Assembly (NCBI GenBank): GCA_017937095.1
Contig: JAGBEG010000013.1
Location: 372,001 to 436,000 of the forward strand
Origin: Roseburia sp.
GTDB taxonomy: Bacteria > Bacillota > Clostridia > Lachnospirales > Lachnospiraceae
Direction: 5' to 3'
Length of the DNA stretch: 64,000 nt
The notes below the pieces were generated by a model that ran no database searches, had not been told where the DNA came from, and worked only from the letters and a program-made list of their open reading frames with translations. This document shows, piece after piece, positions 16,587 to 24,843 of this stretch (positions within the stretch are counted from its first letter, which is position 1; each line of letters starts with the position of its first letter). The position numbers were made by a program, and so were the translations under genes.

Positions 16587-16925
16587 ATGCCATTTATCAA
16601 TACCAAAACATCGGTTGCGTTAAGCAGCGCTAAGAAGGAAGCTCTGACCGCGGAGATCGGACAGATTACAAGAGAATGCCTCGGAAAAGGCGAGAACTGG
16701 ATCATGACAGGCTATGAAGACAACGCCAGCCTTTCCTTCCAGGGCAGCACGCAGGCTGCCTATGTGGAAGTCAAGACCTTTGGGACGCCTTCCTCCGCCG
16801 GCACAAGCCAGATGACGTCGAAGCTGTGCGCTCTGCTTGAGAGAGAACTCGGGATTCCTGCCGACCACATTTATGTCGCATATTTCCCGACAGACAACTG
16901 GGGCTGGAACGGCAGCAATTTCTAG
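16587..16925 (+). CDS. Macrophage migration inhibitory factor (MIF)-like tautomerase
   Basis: 112 residues, the same length as animal MIF/D-dopachrome tautomerase. After Met removal, Pro2 becomes the N-terminal catalytic base (MPFINTKTSV). The C-terminus YVAYFPTDNWGWNGSNF parallels the MIF ending with its GWN-S-F motif, and Lys35 (LGKGENWIM) aligns with the active-site Lys. Known members catalyse keto-enol tautomerisation; the bacterial substrate is unknown. The ATG at 16587 is preferred to one at 16566 because AAAGGAGGT precedes it and Pro must follow Met. Divergent from spoIIID. Confidence 0.88.
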   Translation: MPFINTKTSVALSSAKKEALTAEIGQITRECLGKGENWIMTGYEDNASLSFQGSTQAAYVEVKTFGTPSSAGTSQMTSKLCALLERELGIPADHIYVAYFPTDNWGWNGSNF

Positions 16926-16940
16926 GCTATTTTCCGCCAA

Positions 16941-16985
16941 AAAAGCCCTAAAGCGGGGCGTTACCTCCCCTGCTTTAAGGCTTTC
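16941..16985 (-). terminator. Intrinsic terminator overlapping the GGDEF gene end
   Basis: AAAGCCTTAAAGCAGGGG pairs with GCCCCGCTTTAGGGCTTT on the minus strand and is followed by TTTTTT. The stop codon of the GGDEF gene lies in the loop region. Confidence 0.75.
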
Positions 16986-18538
16986 TTATTCTGGTACATC
17001 GCCTCATCCGCACGATTTCTCGTGTCCTCAAGGCTCTGATCCCGCTTCTCATCAAAAATCGCATATCCGCTCGCAATCTGCATATGTATCTGCGTATGCT
17101 GCTGATTGTACCGACGTTCCAGCAGCTCGAGCGTCCGGATGCGCTCCCCTAACCATTCCGTATTCACGTCCTCGACAAGCACGCAAAACTCGTCCCCGCC
17201 GATGCGGTAGCATCTGCCCGCAGGCTCGAACACCTCCGTCAAAAGCTTCGCGGCGTCCTGAATATATTGATCTCCCGCAGCATGTCCAAGCGTATCGTTG
17301 CAGCGCTTCAATTCATTCAGATCAAAGGTCAGGATTGCTACTTTTTCCTTTGCCGGATTCAACCGGACCCATTCGTCATATGCATTCCGGTTATAGAGTC
17401 CGGTCGGCATATCCTTTACCGCAAGTTCACGGTAAATCTCTGCCTTGCGCCCTTCCTTTACGCCTGTAACCAGACCTCTCGCCACCTCGCTTCCGAGGAG
17501 CACAACATACAGCAGAAAAGCGAAGCGTCCGAATACGTCTGTCTTTCTCGCGCCCATATAGTAAGCCCCAAGATCCACGAAAAACGACGCCACCAAAATA
17601 CCAAGTCCCACGATATTGACGCGTGCCTTACGGTCTATGCCGTTTCTCCTGATGCGGCACACCAGCGCATACATCAGATAGACAAGCGCCGCGATCATCA
17701 GCGCATGCGTCACAAACACCGTGTACTTAAATTCCAGAATACGCGTCATGTGAAGCGCAGTACAGATCACAGCGTCCAGATAGCTTGCAATCACAATCAG
17801 ATAAGAAAAACGGTCGCGCTTCTCCGTCAGAAATTCCCTCACAAAAAATACAAACGGAGCGATCATCAGCATGAGCAGCATATAGCCAACAAAAGACGCA
17901 GCGACGCGGTTTTCCACCAGCACCGTCATCATTTCCGTCTCATTCAACGACCATGCGCCCATCAGCACCGCAAAGATGCCAAAATAGACAGCGCCGCCGC
18001 CAATCTGGATTTCCCTGCGTGCAATCAGACAATAGACAAGAAGAATGCTTCCGAGCGTCATATCCAGAATACTTACAAGCACCTCAGGAACCGACCCCTG
18101 CATAATATCAAGGTACATACGGATTGCATCGCCCTGATAGAATGTGACCTCGTAATCGCGCATCTGCGGATATACCGCCTGCAGCCGGATCAGCAGCTCT
18201 CCACCCGATAAAGAAGTCTCCACAAAATGCCATCCGCCTCCCGCCGACGATCCGAACGGCGTTCCGCCGTCCTCCAGCGAATACAGCAATTTTCCATCCT
18301 GATAGACCCAGACATACTGATGCGCCGTAAAAAACGCAAGACAGGTATTCTCTCCGCCGCGCATCTGCACCGTGAACTCTCTTGTGTCCGGATCGATCTG
18401 GTTGAATGCTGCGGCTAATTCCGTCGCTCCCTCCACGGGGTGTACCATCCGGCTCTTTGCACAGCAAAATCCAAGCAGTATCAGCAGTATTCCGGCTGCC
18501 AGCAATACATTATAGATTACCGCTACTGTCTTTTTCAT
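16961..18538 (-). CDS. Membrane-bound GGDEF diguanylate cyclase (7TM-type)
   Basis: 525 residues. N-terminal membrane anchor (VAVIYNVLLAAGILLILLGF), an extracytoplasmic domain of about 150 residues, then seven hydrophobic segments resembling the 7TMR-DISM architecture, and a GGDEF domain with GGDEF at 447-451 (YRIGGDEFCVL). It makes c-di-GMP in response to an external cue. No RxxD inhibitory site precedes the motif. The ATG at 18538 has GAGGAAGAG upstream and overlaps the last 29 nt of the preceding gene, suggesting coupled translation. Confidence 0.92.
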   Translation of the reverse strand: MKKTVAVIYNVLLAAGILLILLGFCCAKSRMVHPVEGATELAAAFNQIDPDTREFTVQMRGGENTCLAFFTAHQYVWVYQDGKLLYSLEDGGTPFGSSAGGGWHFVETSLSGGELLIRLQAVYPQMRDYEVTFYQGDAIRMYLDIMQGSVPEVLVSILDMTLGSILLVYCLIARREIQIGGGAVYFGIFAVLMGAWSLNETEMMTVLVENRVAASFVGYMLLMLMIAPFVFFVREFLTEKRDRFSYLIVIASYLDAVICTALHMTRILEFKYTVFVTHALMIAALVYLMYALVCRIRRNGIDRKARVNIVGLGILVASFFVDLGAYYMGARKTDVFGRFAFLLYVVLLGSEVARGLVTGVKEGRKAEIYRELAVKDMPTGLYNRNAYDEWVRLNPAKEKVAILTFDLNELKRCNDTLGHAAGDQYIQDAAKLLTEVFEPAGRCYRIGGDEFCVLVEDVNTEWLGERIRTLELLERRYNQQHTQIHMQIASGYAIFDEKRDQSLEDTRNRADEAMYQNKKALKQGR

Positions 18539-19139
18539 CTCTCTTCCTCGTCTTAAGCCAGCCAAAAAATCCCTTCCGCGTTGTCTTTGCCCCGGCAGTC
18601 TCTGCCGGTTTCTCTTCCCCTGTTTCCTTCGGCAAAACAGGCAGCGCCTCCTCAAGAAAGAACTCGTCAGACATATCGTCCCTTTTATTGATTTTCGTAC
18701 ACATATCCTTCGTGACGTCCATCATTGTCTCCATCATGCGCTTTGCATTCTGCGACATGCGGTCCTCGAACGTCATCCCCTGATCCGGCCCTGCTTCGCC
18801 CAAAATACAATCGTCCCCGAGCACCCGAAGCTTCGTCAGACGGTCACGCTGTTCCTTTCGCACCACACTTAAGAAACGGCTTACCATCGCATTGTGCGCG
18901 TCGTCATCCGTATAGCACAAAAATTCCTCTAATGCAGTCTCCCCGGGAAAGCCCGCGTCATAATAGGCATTATAAATCTGACAGACCTGCTGTGCGCACT
19001 CTCTTAAGAGAATCCCACACTCCCTGGGCTTCTCCCAGTAACACCACTCTGCCTTTTCCAGCTTCTCGGACAGAGCCTCATACATGCTCTGAAGCTCCGC
19101 TGATTCCATCCTGCATTCCTTTAGAAATTCAAAATTCAT
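18510..19139 (-). CDS. Conserved protein of unknown function
   Basis: 209 residues. Not recognised as a named family. It is rich in Glu/Asp, Met and Cys and largely helical (AELQSMYEALSEKLEKAEWCYWEKPRECG, in part), followed by MTFEDRMSQNAKRMMETMMD and a Pro/Lys-rich basic tail (GFFGWLKTRKRDEKD). No membrane span or signal peptide. It begins 17 bp after aroK and overlaps the membrane GGDEF gene, so it may work with that cyclase. The start MNFEFLKE at 19139 has AGGGGG upstream. Confidence 0.7.
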   Translation of the reverse strand: MNFEFLKECRMESAELQSMYEALSEKLEKAEWCYWEKPRECGILLRECAQQVCQIYNAYYDAGFPGETALEEFLCYTDDDAHNAMVSRFLSVVRKEQRDRLTKLRVLGDDCILGEAGPDQGMTFEDRMSQNAKRMMETMMDVTKDMCTKINKRDDMSDEFFLEEALPVLPKETGEEKPAETAGAKTTRKGFFGWLKTRKRDEKDSSGNL

Positions 19140-19155
19140 CTGTGCCGCCCCCTGT

Positions 19156-19668
19156 CTATCTGCCGCAGCATGGCTGTGCAAGTATCTCCTCGCAGATTGT
19201 ATCCGCATCCTTGCCGTCCGTCGCAATTCTTATGTCTGCCACTGCCTCATAGCGGGCGCGGCGTTTCTCCATAAGCTCTCTGATATACGCTACATTCATA
19301 TTGCCGTTTAAGACCGGACGGTTCTTACTGTCCTTCACGCGCTCATAGATGGTCTCCGGCGCCGCTGTAAGAAGGACAATACAGCCATTCTCCTTCATAA
19401 GCGCAGCGTTTTCGTCCCGAAGCACACTGCCTCCGCCGCAGGAGACGATCAGATCTGTTTTCTCTGCGAGCGACCGAAGCAGTTCCGTTTCCAGATTCCG
19501 GAAATGCTCCTCACCGTATTTCTGAAAAATCTCTGTAATCGCCATTCCCTGCTGCCTCTCGATCAGCTCGTCCATCTCTGCGCTCTCTGCGCCGGTCTTC
19601 TTCACCAGCGCCCGCGCGATCATGCTTTTCCCGGCTCCCATAAAGCCAATCAGATATATATTTCTCAC
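19156..19668 (-). CDS. aroK: Shikimate kinase
   Basis: 170 residues. Phosphorylates shikimate at the 3-hydroxyl in aromatic amino-acid synthesis. P-loop GFMGAGKS at residues 8-15, shikimate-binding DELIERQ and FRNLETELL, GGGSVLRDENA and the lid arginine in RPVLNGN. The GTG start at 19668 has AAAGGAGT upstream. It lies 17 bp after aroE, so the two shikimate-pathway genes form one operon. Confidence 0.96.
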   Translation of the reverse strand: MRNIYLIGFMGAGKSMIARALVKKTGAESAEMDELIERQQGMAITEIFQKYGEEHFRNLETELLRSLAEKTDLIVSCGGGSVLRDENAALMKENGCIVLLTAAPETIYERVKDSKNRPVLNGNMNVAYIRELMEKRRARYEAVADIRIATDGKDADTICEEILAQPCCGR

Positions 19669-19685
19669 GTCCGATACTCCTTTGT

Positions 19686-20534
19686 CTAGCGAAAGAACTT
19701 ATCCTTTACCTCAGAAACCGGCATTTCAAGACCCGTATAGAGCTTAAATGCAGCCGCCCCCTGCCAGAGCAGCATCCCCTTGCCGCCGATGCAGGTCGCG
19801 CCCGCCTCGCCCGCCTCCCGAAGGAGTCTGGTCTCTTCCGGATTATAAACGGCGTCCGCCACCACAAGTCCCGGGCGGAAGGCAGATACATCCTTCACCA
19901 CGCTCTGATTCTCATCCGGCTTCATGCCGACGCTTGTCGCATTCACAAAAATATCGCTCTCTGCAATCTCCGCCGTCATCTTCGCCGTATCCGCAATATC
20001 ATAGACATTGATCACACACTCCGGCACCTCGGCGCGGATTCGCTCCGCCGCATCTCTGCTGCGGCGGAAAATCGTAATCTCCCGCGCGCCTTCCAGTGCG
20101 CACTGCACCTGAATCGCAGTCGCCGCTCCGCCGCCGCCTGCAACTGTAATCTTCTTGCCGCGCACATCCACGCCGTGATCCCGCAGATTATTCACAAAGC
20201 CCTCGCCGTCTGTAATATGCCCGGTGAGCCTGCCGTTATCATTGACGATGGTATTCACCGCGCCGATGATCCGCGCCGCCGGAGACAATTCATCCATATA
20301 CTTTGCCGCCTCCGTCTTGCACGGCATCGTCACATTGCAGCCGCGAAGCTTAAAGGTCTTCATCGCCGCAATCGCATCCTTCACCTCATCTTCCCGGATA
20401 TCGAATGCGACATACGCATAATCCAGCCCAAGCCGCGCAAAACTGTAATTATACATCGCCGGAGAACCGGAATGTCCGACCGGAGAACCGATTAGCGCCA
20501 GCAAACCCGTATGTCCTGAAATCCTGCTTTCCAT
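19686..20534 (-). CDS. aroE: Shikimate dehydrogenase
   Basis: 282 residues. NADPH-dependent reduction of 3-dehydroshikimate. The N-terminal substrate domain has LIGSPVGHSGSPAMYN, the catalytic Lys in NVTMPCKTE, and GAVNTIVN. The Rossmann part has VAGGGGAATAIQVQCA. GKGMLLWQGAAAF near the end is also diagnostic. The catalytic stretch reads CK where many enzymes have HK (MPCKTE). Upstream of aroK in one transcript. Confidence 0.95.
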   Translation of the reverse strand: MESRISGHTGLLALIGSPVGHSGSPAMYNYSFARLGLDYAYVAFDIREDEVKDAIAAMKTFKLRGCNVTMPCKTEAAKYMDELSPAARIIGAVNTIVNDNGRLTGHITDGEGFVNNLRDHGVDVRGKKITVAGGGGAATAIQVQCALEGAREITIFRRSRDAAERIRAEVPECVINVYDIADTAKMTAEIAESDIFVNATSVGMKPDENQSVVKDVSAFRPGLVVADAVYNPEETRLLREAGEAGATCIGGKGMLLWQGAAAFKLYTGLEMPVSEVKDKFFR

Positions 20535-20591
20535 CTGCCTGTTCCTTTCCTGCTATCCACTCTCTTATTTTGTTCTTCCTCATCTGCCGTC

Positions 20592-21056
20592 CTATAGCCG
20601 CACGACCGGTGTAAAATCTTCCGTGTCGCCGCAGAAAAGCCCGCCGCACTGTGTCAGGACACGCTTCATGACAGGCAAAACGCGCTCATACGCTTCTGCC
20701 GCAAATGTGACGAGAAAGACCTCCGTACAGCCGTTATCGCTGACATATTTTCTTGTAACTTCATCCTTGGGCGGAAGATCGACATGCTCAATGTCCACGG
20801 ACATTTTCTCTCCGAGTACGACCTCGATGACACCCGCCTCTTCCCAGAGTTCAATCTCGTACTGTCCCAAGAGCGCTTCCGCGAGCCGCGCCGCATTCAC
20901 TCCCTGCGGCGCCAGATACAGCCATTCTCCCGGGACTGTCTGCCTTTTCGCCGGATTCTCCCTTTGTCCCGTCTGCCTTCCCTTCTTCTCCTGCCGTCCT
21001 GCCTGCGCCATTTTTCTGCCCGGTTTTCTCTGTTCCGGCTGTCCTATCCGCTTCAT
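20592..21056 (-). CDS. Unknown protein with a basic N-terminal tail
   Basis: 154 residues, no family recognised. Residues 1-42 are Lys/Arg/Gln-rich and low-complexity (QPEQRKPGRKMAQAGRQEKK). Residues 43-154 form a compact domain (WLYLAPQGVNAARLAEALLG, ELWEEAGVIEVVLGEK, VFLVTFAAEAYERVLPVM) with alternating beta/alpha pattern. It lies between map and aroE on the same strand, with the start 12 bp after map. No signal peptide. The tail could bind nucleic acid, but this is only suggested by charge. Confidence 0.6.
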   Translation of the reverse strand: MKRIGQPEQRKPGRKMAQAGRQEKKGRQTGQRENPAKRQTVPGEWLYLAPQGVNAARLAEALLGQYEIELWEEAGVIEVVLGEKMSVDIEHVDLPPKDEVTRKYVSDNGCTEVFLVTFAAEAYERVLPVMKRVLTQCGGLFCGDTEDFTPVVRL

Positions 21057-21068
21057 AACGCCTCCCTG

Positions 21069-21944
21069 CTACCAGCAAAGAACCTCGTGTCCGTCCTCCG
21101 TGACAAGTACCATGATCTCCCACTGTGCAGACGGAAGTCCGTCCTCCGTGTAGACCTCCCAGTCATTCTCATCATCCACGTAGATTTCCACACCGCCCAT
21201 ATTTACCATCGGCTCGATCGTAAAAATCATTCCGGGAACCATGAGCATTTCCTCACCGCGTCTGCTGTTATAGCCGACCCACGGCTCTTCGTGAAATTCC
21301 AGTCCGACGCCGTGCCCGCCGATTTCACGCACGACCGTATAGCCGTTTGCAAACGCATGGTCATGTACCGCCTGCCCCATATCGCCAAGGAATCCCCACG
21401 GCTTGACCTGCTCCAATCCCTTCTGGACGCATTCCTTTGTCACATCCACAAGCCGCTTCTTCTCCGGGCTCACCTCGCCGATACAGAACATGCGCGAAGA
21501 ATCCGAAAAATATCCGTTCAGGATCGTGGATACATCCACGTTGATAATGTCGCCTTCCTTTAAGATAACGTCCTTCGACGGAAACCCGTGGCATACCTGC
21601 TCATTGACCGAAGTACACACGCTGTACGGATAACCCTGATAATGCAGCGGCGCCGGGATTCCGCCCATGCGCGTCGTCATATCATACACAATCTTGTCTA
21701 TCTCTGCGGTATTCATGCCCGCATGAATATGCTCTTCAATATAGTCGAGCACCGCAATATTGATCTTGCAGCTCTCCTTGATTCCTGCAATCTGGTCTGC
21801 ATTCTTGATGATATCGTGCGGGGGAACGATGTGCCCCTGGGATGCGATCAGTGCGATTCTCTCGTCGAACGCCTGATGGCATGCTTTATACTTCCTGCCG
21901 CTCTTGCACCAGCAGGGATCATTTCTTCCAATTTTTACTGACAT
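21069..21944 (-). CDS. map: Type I methionyl aminopeptidase with N-terminal SEC-C motif
   Basis: 291 residues. Removes the initiator Met from nascent proteins. An N-terminal SEC-C zinc motif (CWCKSGRKYKACH) is joined to the pita-bread domain with metal ligands in INVDVSTILNGYFSDSS (two Asp), GHGVGLEFHEEP (His), FTIEPMV (Glu) and QWEIMVL (Glu). The SEC-C extension is common in clostridial and some actinobacterial MAPs and probably helps ribosome docking. It is separate from the usual rpl-adjacent map position. Confidence 0.95.
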   Translation of the reverse strand: MSVKIGRNDPCWCKSGRKYKACHQAFDERIALIASQGHIVPPHDIIKNADQIAGIKESCKINIAVLDYIEEHIHAGMNTAEIDKIVYDMTTRMGGIPAPLHYQGYPYSVCTSVNEQVCHGFPSKDVILKEGDIINVDVSTILNGYFSDSSRMFCIGEVSPEKKRLVDVTKECVQKGLEQVKPWGFLGDMGQAVHDHAFANGYTVVREIGGHGVGLEFHEEPWVGYNSRRGEEMLMVPGMIFTIEPMVNMGGVEIYVDDENDWEVYTEDGLPSAQWEIMVLVTEDGHEVLCW

Positions 21945-22028
21945 ACTCTCTACTCTTCTCTGCTATTTTATTTATTATATACTATATGCTTCCGCTGGAC
22001 GGCATTTCCACCGCCGTCCACAGATGCT

Positions 22029-22682
22029 CTAGTGGTCTACTGTGATGCTTCCAAATGGAACCCTCTCCCAGGTAGTCTCGTCTAACTCTATCTCATGCTC
22101 CTCCATAAGCCTCTGATAAGCGGTTCCATCGATTGAATAATCGTCAAATTCCTTCTGCTCGATTGCCGCCAGCAGGTACTGGTACTTCTCCGCCAACGCC
22201 ATCCGCCGCATGGTCTCCTTTACATCCTCCTCGCTTGCGCCAAGGCGTTTTCTCTGGTCCTCCTCGAGATCACTCCAGAAATCGTACTGATCGTTCGCGA
22301 GGTGGAGCTGCTCCTCTTGGGTCAGCTCCAGCTCCTCTTCCAAGGCAAGCTGATAAAAGATGGCGTCATGCACTGCCATGTCGAGCGCCGCCTGCTTCCC
22401 CGCGCTTCGAAAAAACGTATGGTTGGTAAACAGCCGCCAGAACTCTCCTGTATTCTCTGCATTATAAATCCTGGCTGTCTCCTCCATCTGCGTCTCTTCA
22501 TATGCAATATAGAACGCCATGTCGCGAAGTGTAAGCGCCTCGCCGTCAACGACGACTGCCGTCATATCAAGGGAATCCGGAAAGGAAAGCTTCTGTCTCC
22601 TCTCCTGCTCCTTAAATGCCGCAAAGCCTGAGATCAGCACCAGAACAACCAGAACGGCTGTCAGGGTAAGCTTCTGTCTCAT
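22029..22682 (-). CDS. Membrane-anchored protein with SurA N-terminal-like domain
   Basis: 217 residues. One N-terminal membrane segment (LTAVLVVLVLISGFAAF), then an extracytoplasmic helical domain. VDGEALTLRDMAFYIAYEE resembles the SurA/PrsA N-terminal chaperone helix, but no rotamase (parvulin) domain follows. Likely a chaperone-like or assembly factor outside the membrane; the assignment is tentative. The ATG overlaps the yqeY stop (ATGA), indicating translational coupling. A TTG three codons upstream is possible. Confidence 0.65.
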   Translation of the reverse strand: MRQKLTLTAVLVVLVLISGFAAFKEQERRQKLSFPDSLDMTAVVVDGEALTLRDMAFYIAYEETQMEETARIYNAENTGEFWRLFTNHTFFRSAGKQAALDMAVHDAIFYQLALEEELELTQEEQLHLANDQYDFWSDLEEDQRKRLGASEEDVKETMRRMALAEKYQYLLAAIEQKEFDDYSIDGTAYQRLMEEHEIELDETTWERVPFGSITVDH

Positions 22683-23119
22683 GACTGGCAAAGCTTCGCG
22701 ACTACCTGATTGATCACGCCGCCTTCCGCCTTGCCTTTAAGCTCCGGCATTACATTTTTCATGATAAGTCCCTTGTTCTTACTTGCCACGACTTCTGCAA
22801 ACTTCTCCGTGATGAACGCCTCCACTTCCTCTGCGGACATCATCTTGGGCGCATATTCCATGAAAATATCATAGCGCGCCTGATATTCCGCGCGCAGATC
22901 CTCTCTGGAATCCGGGCAGGTGTCAAGCTGCTCTTTGACTGATTTTATCTCCTTTAATATCACGCGGTCCACCAGCTCTTCCCTGATGTCATCGCGGCAT
23001 CCCTCATCGATTGCAACCTTCTTTGCAGCAGATACCAGCGCCGAAAGGGCGTCCTTGCGCACCTTATCCCTTGCCTTCATCGCTGCGATCATATCATCCT
23101 GTAACTGTTTAAACTGCAT
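22679..23119 (-). CDS. yqeY: GatB/YqeY domain protein
   Basis: 146 residues, the full length of free-standing YqeY proteins. It resembles the C-terminal tail of GatB that contacts tRNA (LKEIKSVKEQLDTC, YAPKMMSAEEVEAFI, NKGLIMKNVMPELKGKAEG). Proposed to act in tRNA or amidation-related functions; the exact role is unsettled. AAAGGAAAG precedes the ATG; the downstream gene overlaps by 4 nt. Confidence 0.93.
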   Translation of the reverse strand: MQFKQLQDDMIAAMKARDKVRKDALSALVSAAKKVAIDEGCRDDIREELVDRVILKEIKSVKEQLDTCPDSREDLRAEYQARYDIFMEYAPKMMSAEEVEAFITEKFAEVVASKNKGLIMKNVMPELKGKAEGGVINQVVAKLCQS

Positions 23120-23187
23120 TATACTTTCCTTCTTTCTTCTGATTCACTTACCTTCGATTATAACATCATCCTGTTCAAAATACAATT

Positions 23188-24477
23188 CTACAACACGCGC
23201 CGAACCGAAGTAATTGTCCGGTAGGTCGCATTGCCGTAGCAGATGCCTGTCCGCGGGTTGGAGGCGTGAATGATACGTCCGCCGCCGATATAGATCGCCA
23301 CGTGTCCCGGGTAGCAGATAATGTCGCCTGGCTGCGCATTCTCATAGCTCACCGCTTGTCCGCAGCTACTCTGCGCATAGGACGAACGCGGCAATGAAAT
23401 TCCAAAATGCTGATAGACCGCCATGACGTAATAAGAGCAGTCCGTTCCCTCCGTAAGGCTGTTTCCGCCGAGTACATACGGGTTGCCAAGGAACTGGCTC
23501 GCATACGCCACTACATCATTGCCGCTCACGCCTGTCGTATAAGAGGGATTCAATCCGCCATCCGTCAGTCCGGTCGCAGAACTTCCGCCTGTTGTCCCGG
23601 CAGATGTTCCGCCAGCCGCAGCCGTCGTATTTCCCGCTGCTGCGGCTGCGTTCGCTGCTGCGGCTGTCGCCCCCGCCGTTCCTGCGGAGCTTGTTCCATT
23701 CGCCTTGGCAGCCGCCGCAGCCTGCTTCGCTTTCTCGCTGGCAATAATCTGGTTCTGCTGCTTAATCGTCTGCGCATACTGGCTCGCCAGACTCTGCGCA
23801 TTTGCGAGCTGGCTGTCAAAATCCGCCATCTGGGAACGTTTGGTCGCAATGACCTGCTCCAGAGAGCTTTGCTGCTCCTCGTAGCTTATCTCAAGTTCCT
23901 CCATCTCCGCCATCTCATTTTCAAGCTGAACTGTCAGATCCTCCACCTGCTGCACCACAGCCTGATAATTTTCAAGCATATCCCGGTCGTAATCATACAC
24001 ATCTGATACATATTCTACCCGGTTTAAGAAATCAGACATATTCTTCGACTCGACAAGTGTCGTCCACACCGACTGATTCCCGTTCTCATACATGTATTGA
24101 ATCCGCAGCTTCATTGCATCGTACTGCTGCTGTTCCTCCAGCTTTGCAGTCTCCAGGTCAGCATTTGCCTGTGCGATCTCCTGCTCCTGCAGTTCCATAT
24201 CTCCCGCAAGAATCTCCATATCCGTGAGAAGATTCATAAGCTGGTTGTCATATTGATTCATCTCTGTCTGCAGATTGCTCTGCGCCGTCTGGATATTCTC
24301 GATTTGTTCATTGACCTCATTCAGTTCCTTCTGCGCCTCGCTTTTCTTCTGCTGCGCATCGTCAATCGCAGACGCCGCAACCGATTCGTAACAGGATATA
24401 CCGACCATTCCGGCTAACAGCGCCGCAAGGATCCGTTTTCTCATATAGCGTTTCTTCCATGCTGCCTTAAAGCTCAT
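23188..24477 (-). CDS. Secreted NlpC/P60 peptidoglycan hydrolase with coiled-coil
   Basis: 429 residues. Signal peptide (residues 1-36, ILAALLAGMVGISCYESVAAS). A long coiled-coil of about 220 residues (AQKELNEVNEQIENIQTAQS) and an Ala/Gly/Thr-rich linker follow. The C-terminal NlpC/P60 endopeptidase has catalytic Cys347 (GTDCSYYV), His392 (PGHVAIYIG) and His404 (IIHAS). It cleaves stem peptides, probably at division or separation, with the coiled-coil holding it inactive until activated, as in FtsEX-dependent PcsB/CwlO-type enzymes. The start at 24477 has GAGGAG upstream. A long structured leader with a terminator precedes it. Confidence 0.93.
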   Translation of the reverse strand: MSFKAAWKKRYMRKRILAALLAGMVGISCYESVAASAIDDAQQKKSEAQKELNEVNEQIENIQTAQSNLQTEMNQYDNQLMNLLTDMEILAGDMELQEQEIAQANADLETAKLEEQQQYDAMKLRIQYMYENGNQSVWTTLVESKNMSDFLNRVEYVSDVYDYDRDMLENYQAVVQQVEDLTVQLENEMAEMEELEISYEEQQSSLEQVIATKRSQMADFDSQLANAQSLASQYAQTIKQQNQIIASEKAKQAAAAAKANGTSSAGTAGATAAAANAAAAAGNTTAAAGGTSAGTTGGSSATGLTDGGLNPSYTTGVSGNDVVAYASQFLGNPYVLGGNSLTEGTDCSYYVMAVYQHFGISLPRSSYAQSSCGQAVSYENAQPGDIICYPGHVAIYIGGGRIIHASNPRTGICYGNATYRTITSVRRVL

Positions 24478-24548
24478 ATCATTCTCCTCATCCACGCGTA
24501 ATTCGTTCACTGCCTGATAAACTTCATCATAAGATACCTGCCCGCAGC

Positions 24549-24591
24549 AAAATAAAAGAGCAGATATCATGTCGCCACAATACCTGCTCTT
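24549..24591 (-). terminator. Leader terminator with alternative antiterminator before the NlpC/P60 gene
   Basis: In the minus-strand transcript AAGAGCAGGTAT (24591 down to 24580) pairs with ATATCTGCTCTT (24567 down to 24556), followed by TTATTTT. The CAGGTAT part of the 5' arm can instead pair with ATACCTG (24605 down to 24599). The two structures exclude each other, the classic arrangement of a terminator/antiterminator switch. Confidence 0.65.
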
Positions 24592-24777
24592 AACGCAACA
24601 GGTATGTTTACGGGCTTCGCACATAGGCAATCAATACCATTTCCAGTACGCAGTGCGAACTCGGAAGCATAGCTTCCTCGTTCACGGGCTTCGCCCTATC
24701 AGTCCATAAAGAAACAACTTTTCCCGTGCAAGCACGAAAATTTGTTTCTTCATGTTCTGGCACTGCTCATTGCCTAC
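24556..24777 (-). ncRNA. Multi-helix structured leader RNA of the NlpC/P60 gene
   Basis: The leader starts at the predicted transcription start near 24777. An outer helix TAGGCAAT/ATTGCCTA (24769-24776 with 24624-24631) closes the structure. CAGTGC/GCACTG (24651-24656 with 24760-24765) forms a second helix. Three hairpins lie inside: about 18 bp at 24708-24750, GGGC-GAA-GCCC at 24686-24696, and a GGAAGC/GCTTCC-centred stem at 24657-24683. The terminator/antiterminator pair lies 3'. It does not fit the c-di-AMP (ydaO) consensus that often precedes such hydrolases. It may be an undescribed regulatory RNA or a dispersed structured repeat that inserted here. Confidence 0.6.
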
Positions 24778-24783
24778 GCGCAC

Positions 24784-24813
24784 ATTATACCATACCTGTT
24801 TATAAATTTGTCA
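24784..24813 (-). promoter_or_regulatory. Promoter of the structured leader
   Basis: TGACAA (24808-24813), 18-bp spacer, TATAAT (24784-24789) on the minus strand. Transcription would start at about 24777, right at the 5' arm of the leader's outer helix. Confidence 0.6.
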
Positions 24814-24843
24814 TATTTTCCGGAAATTTACAAATACTTAAGA

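Noticed and set aside
24556-24777. c-di-AMP (ydaO) riboswitch before the NlpC/P60 gene
   Set aside because: Expected from gene context, but the conserved GGGGGA/CCAC-like and GGGGTGAA-type segments are not present; described as an unclassified structured leader instead.
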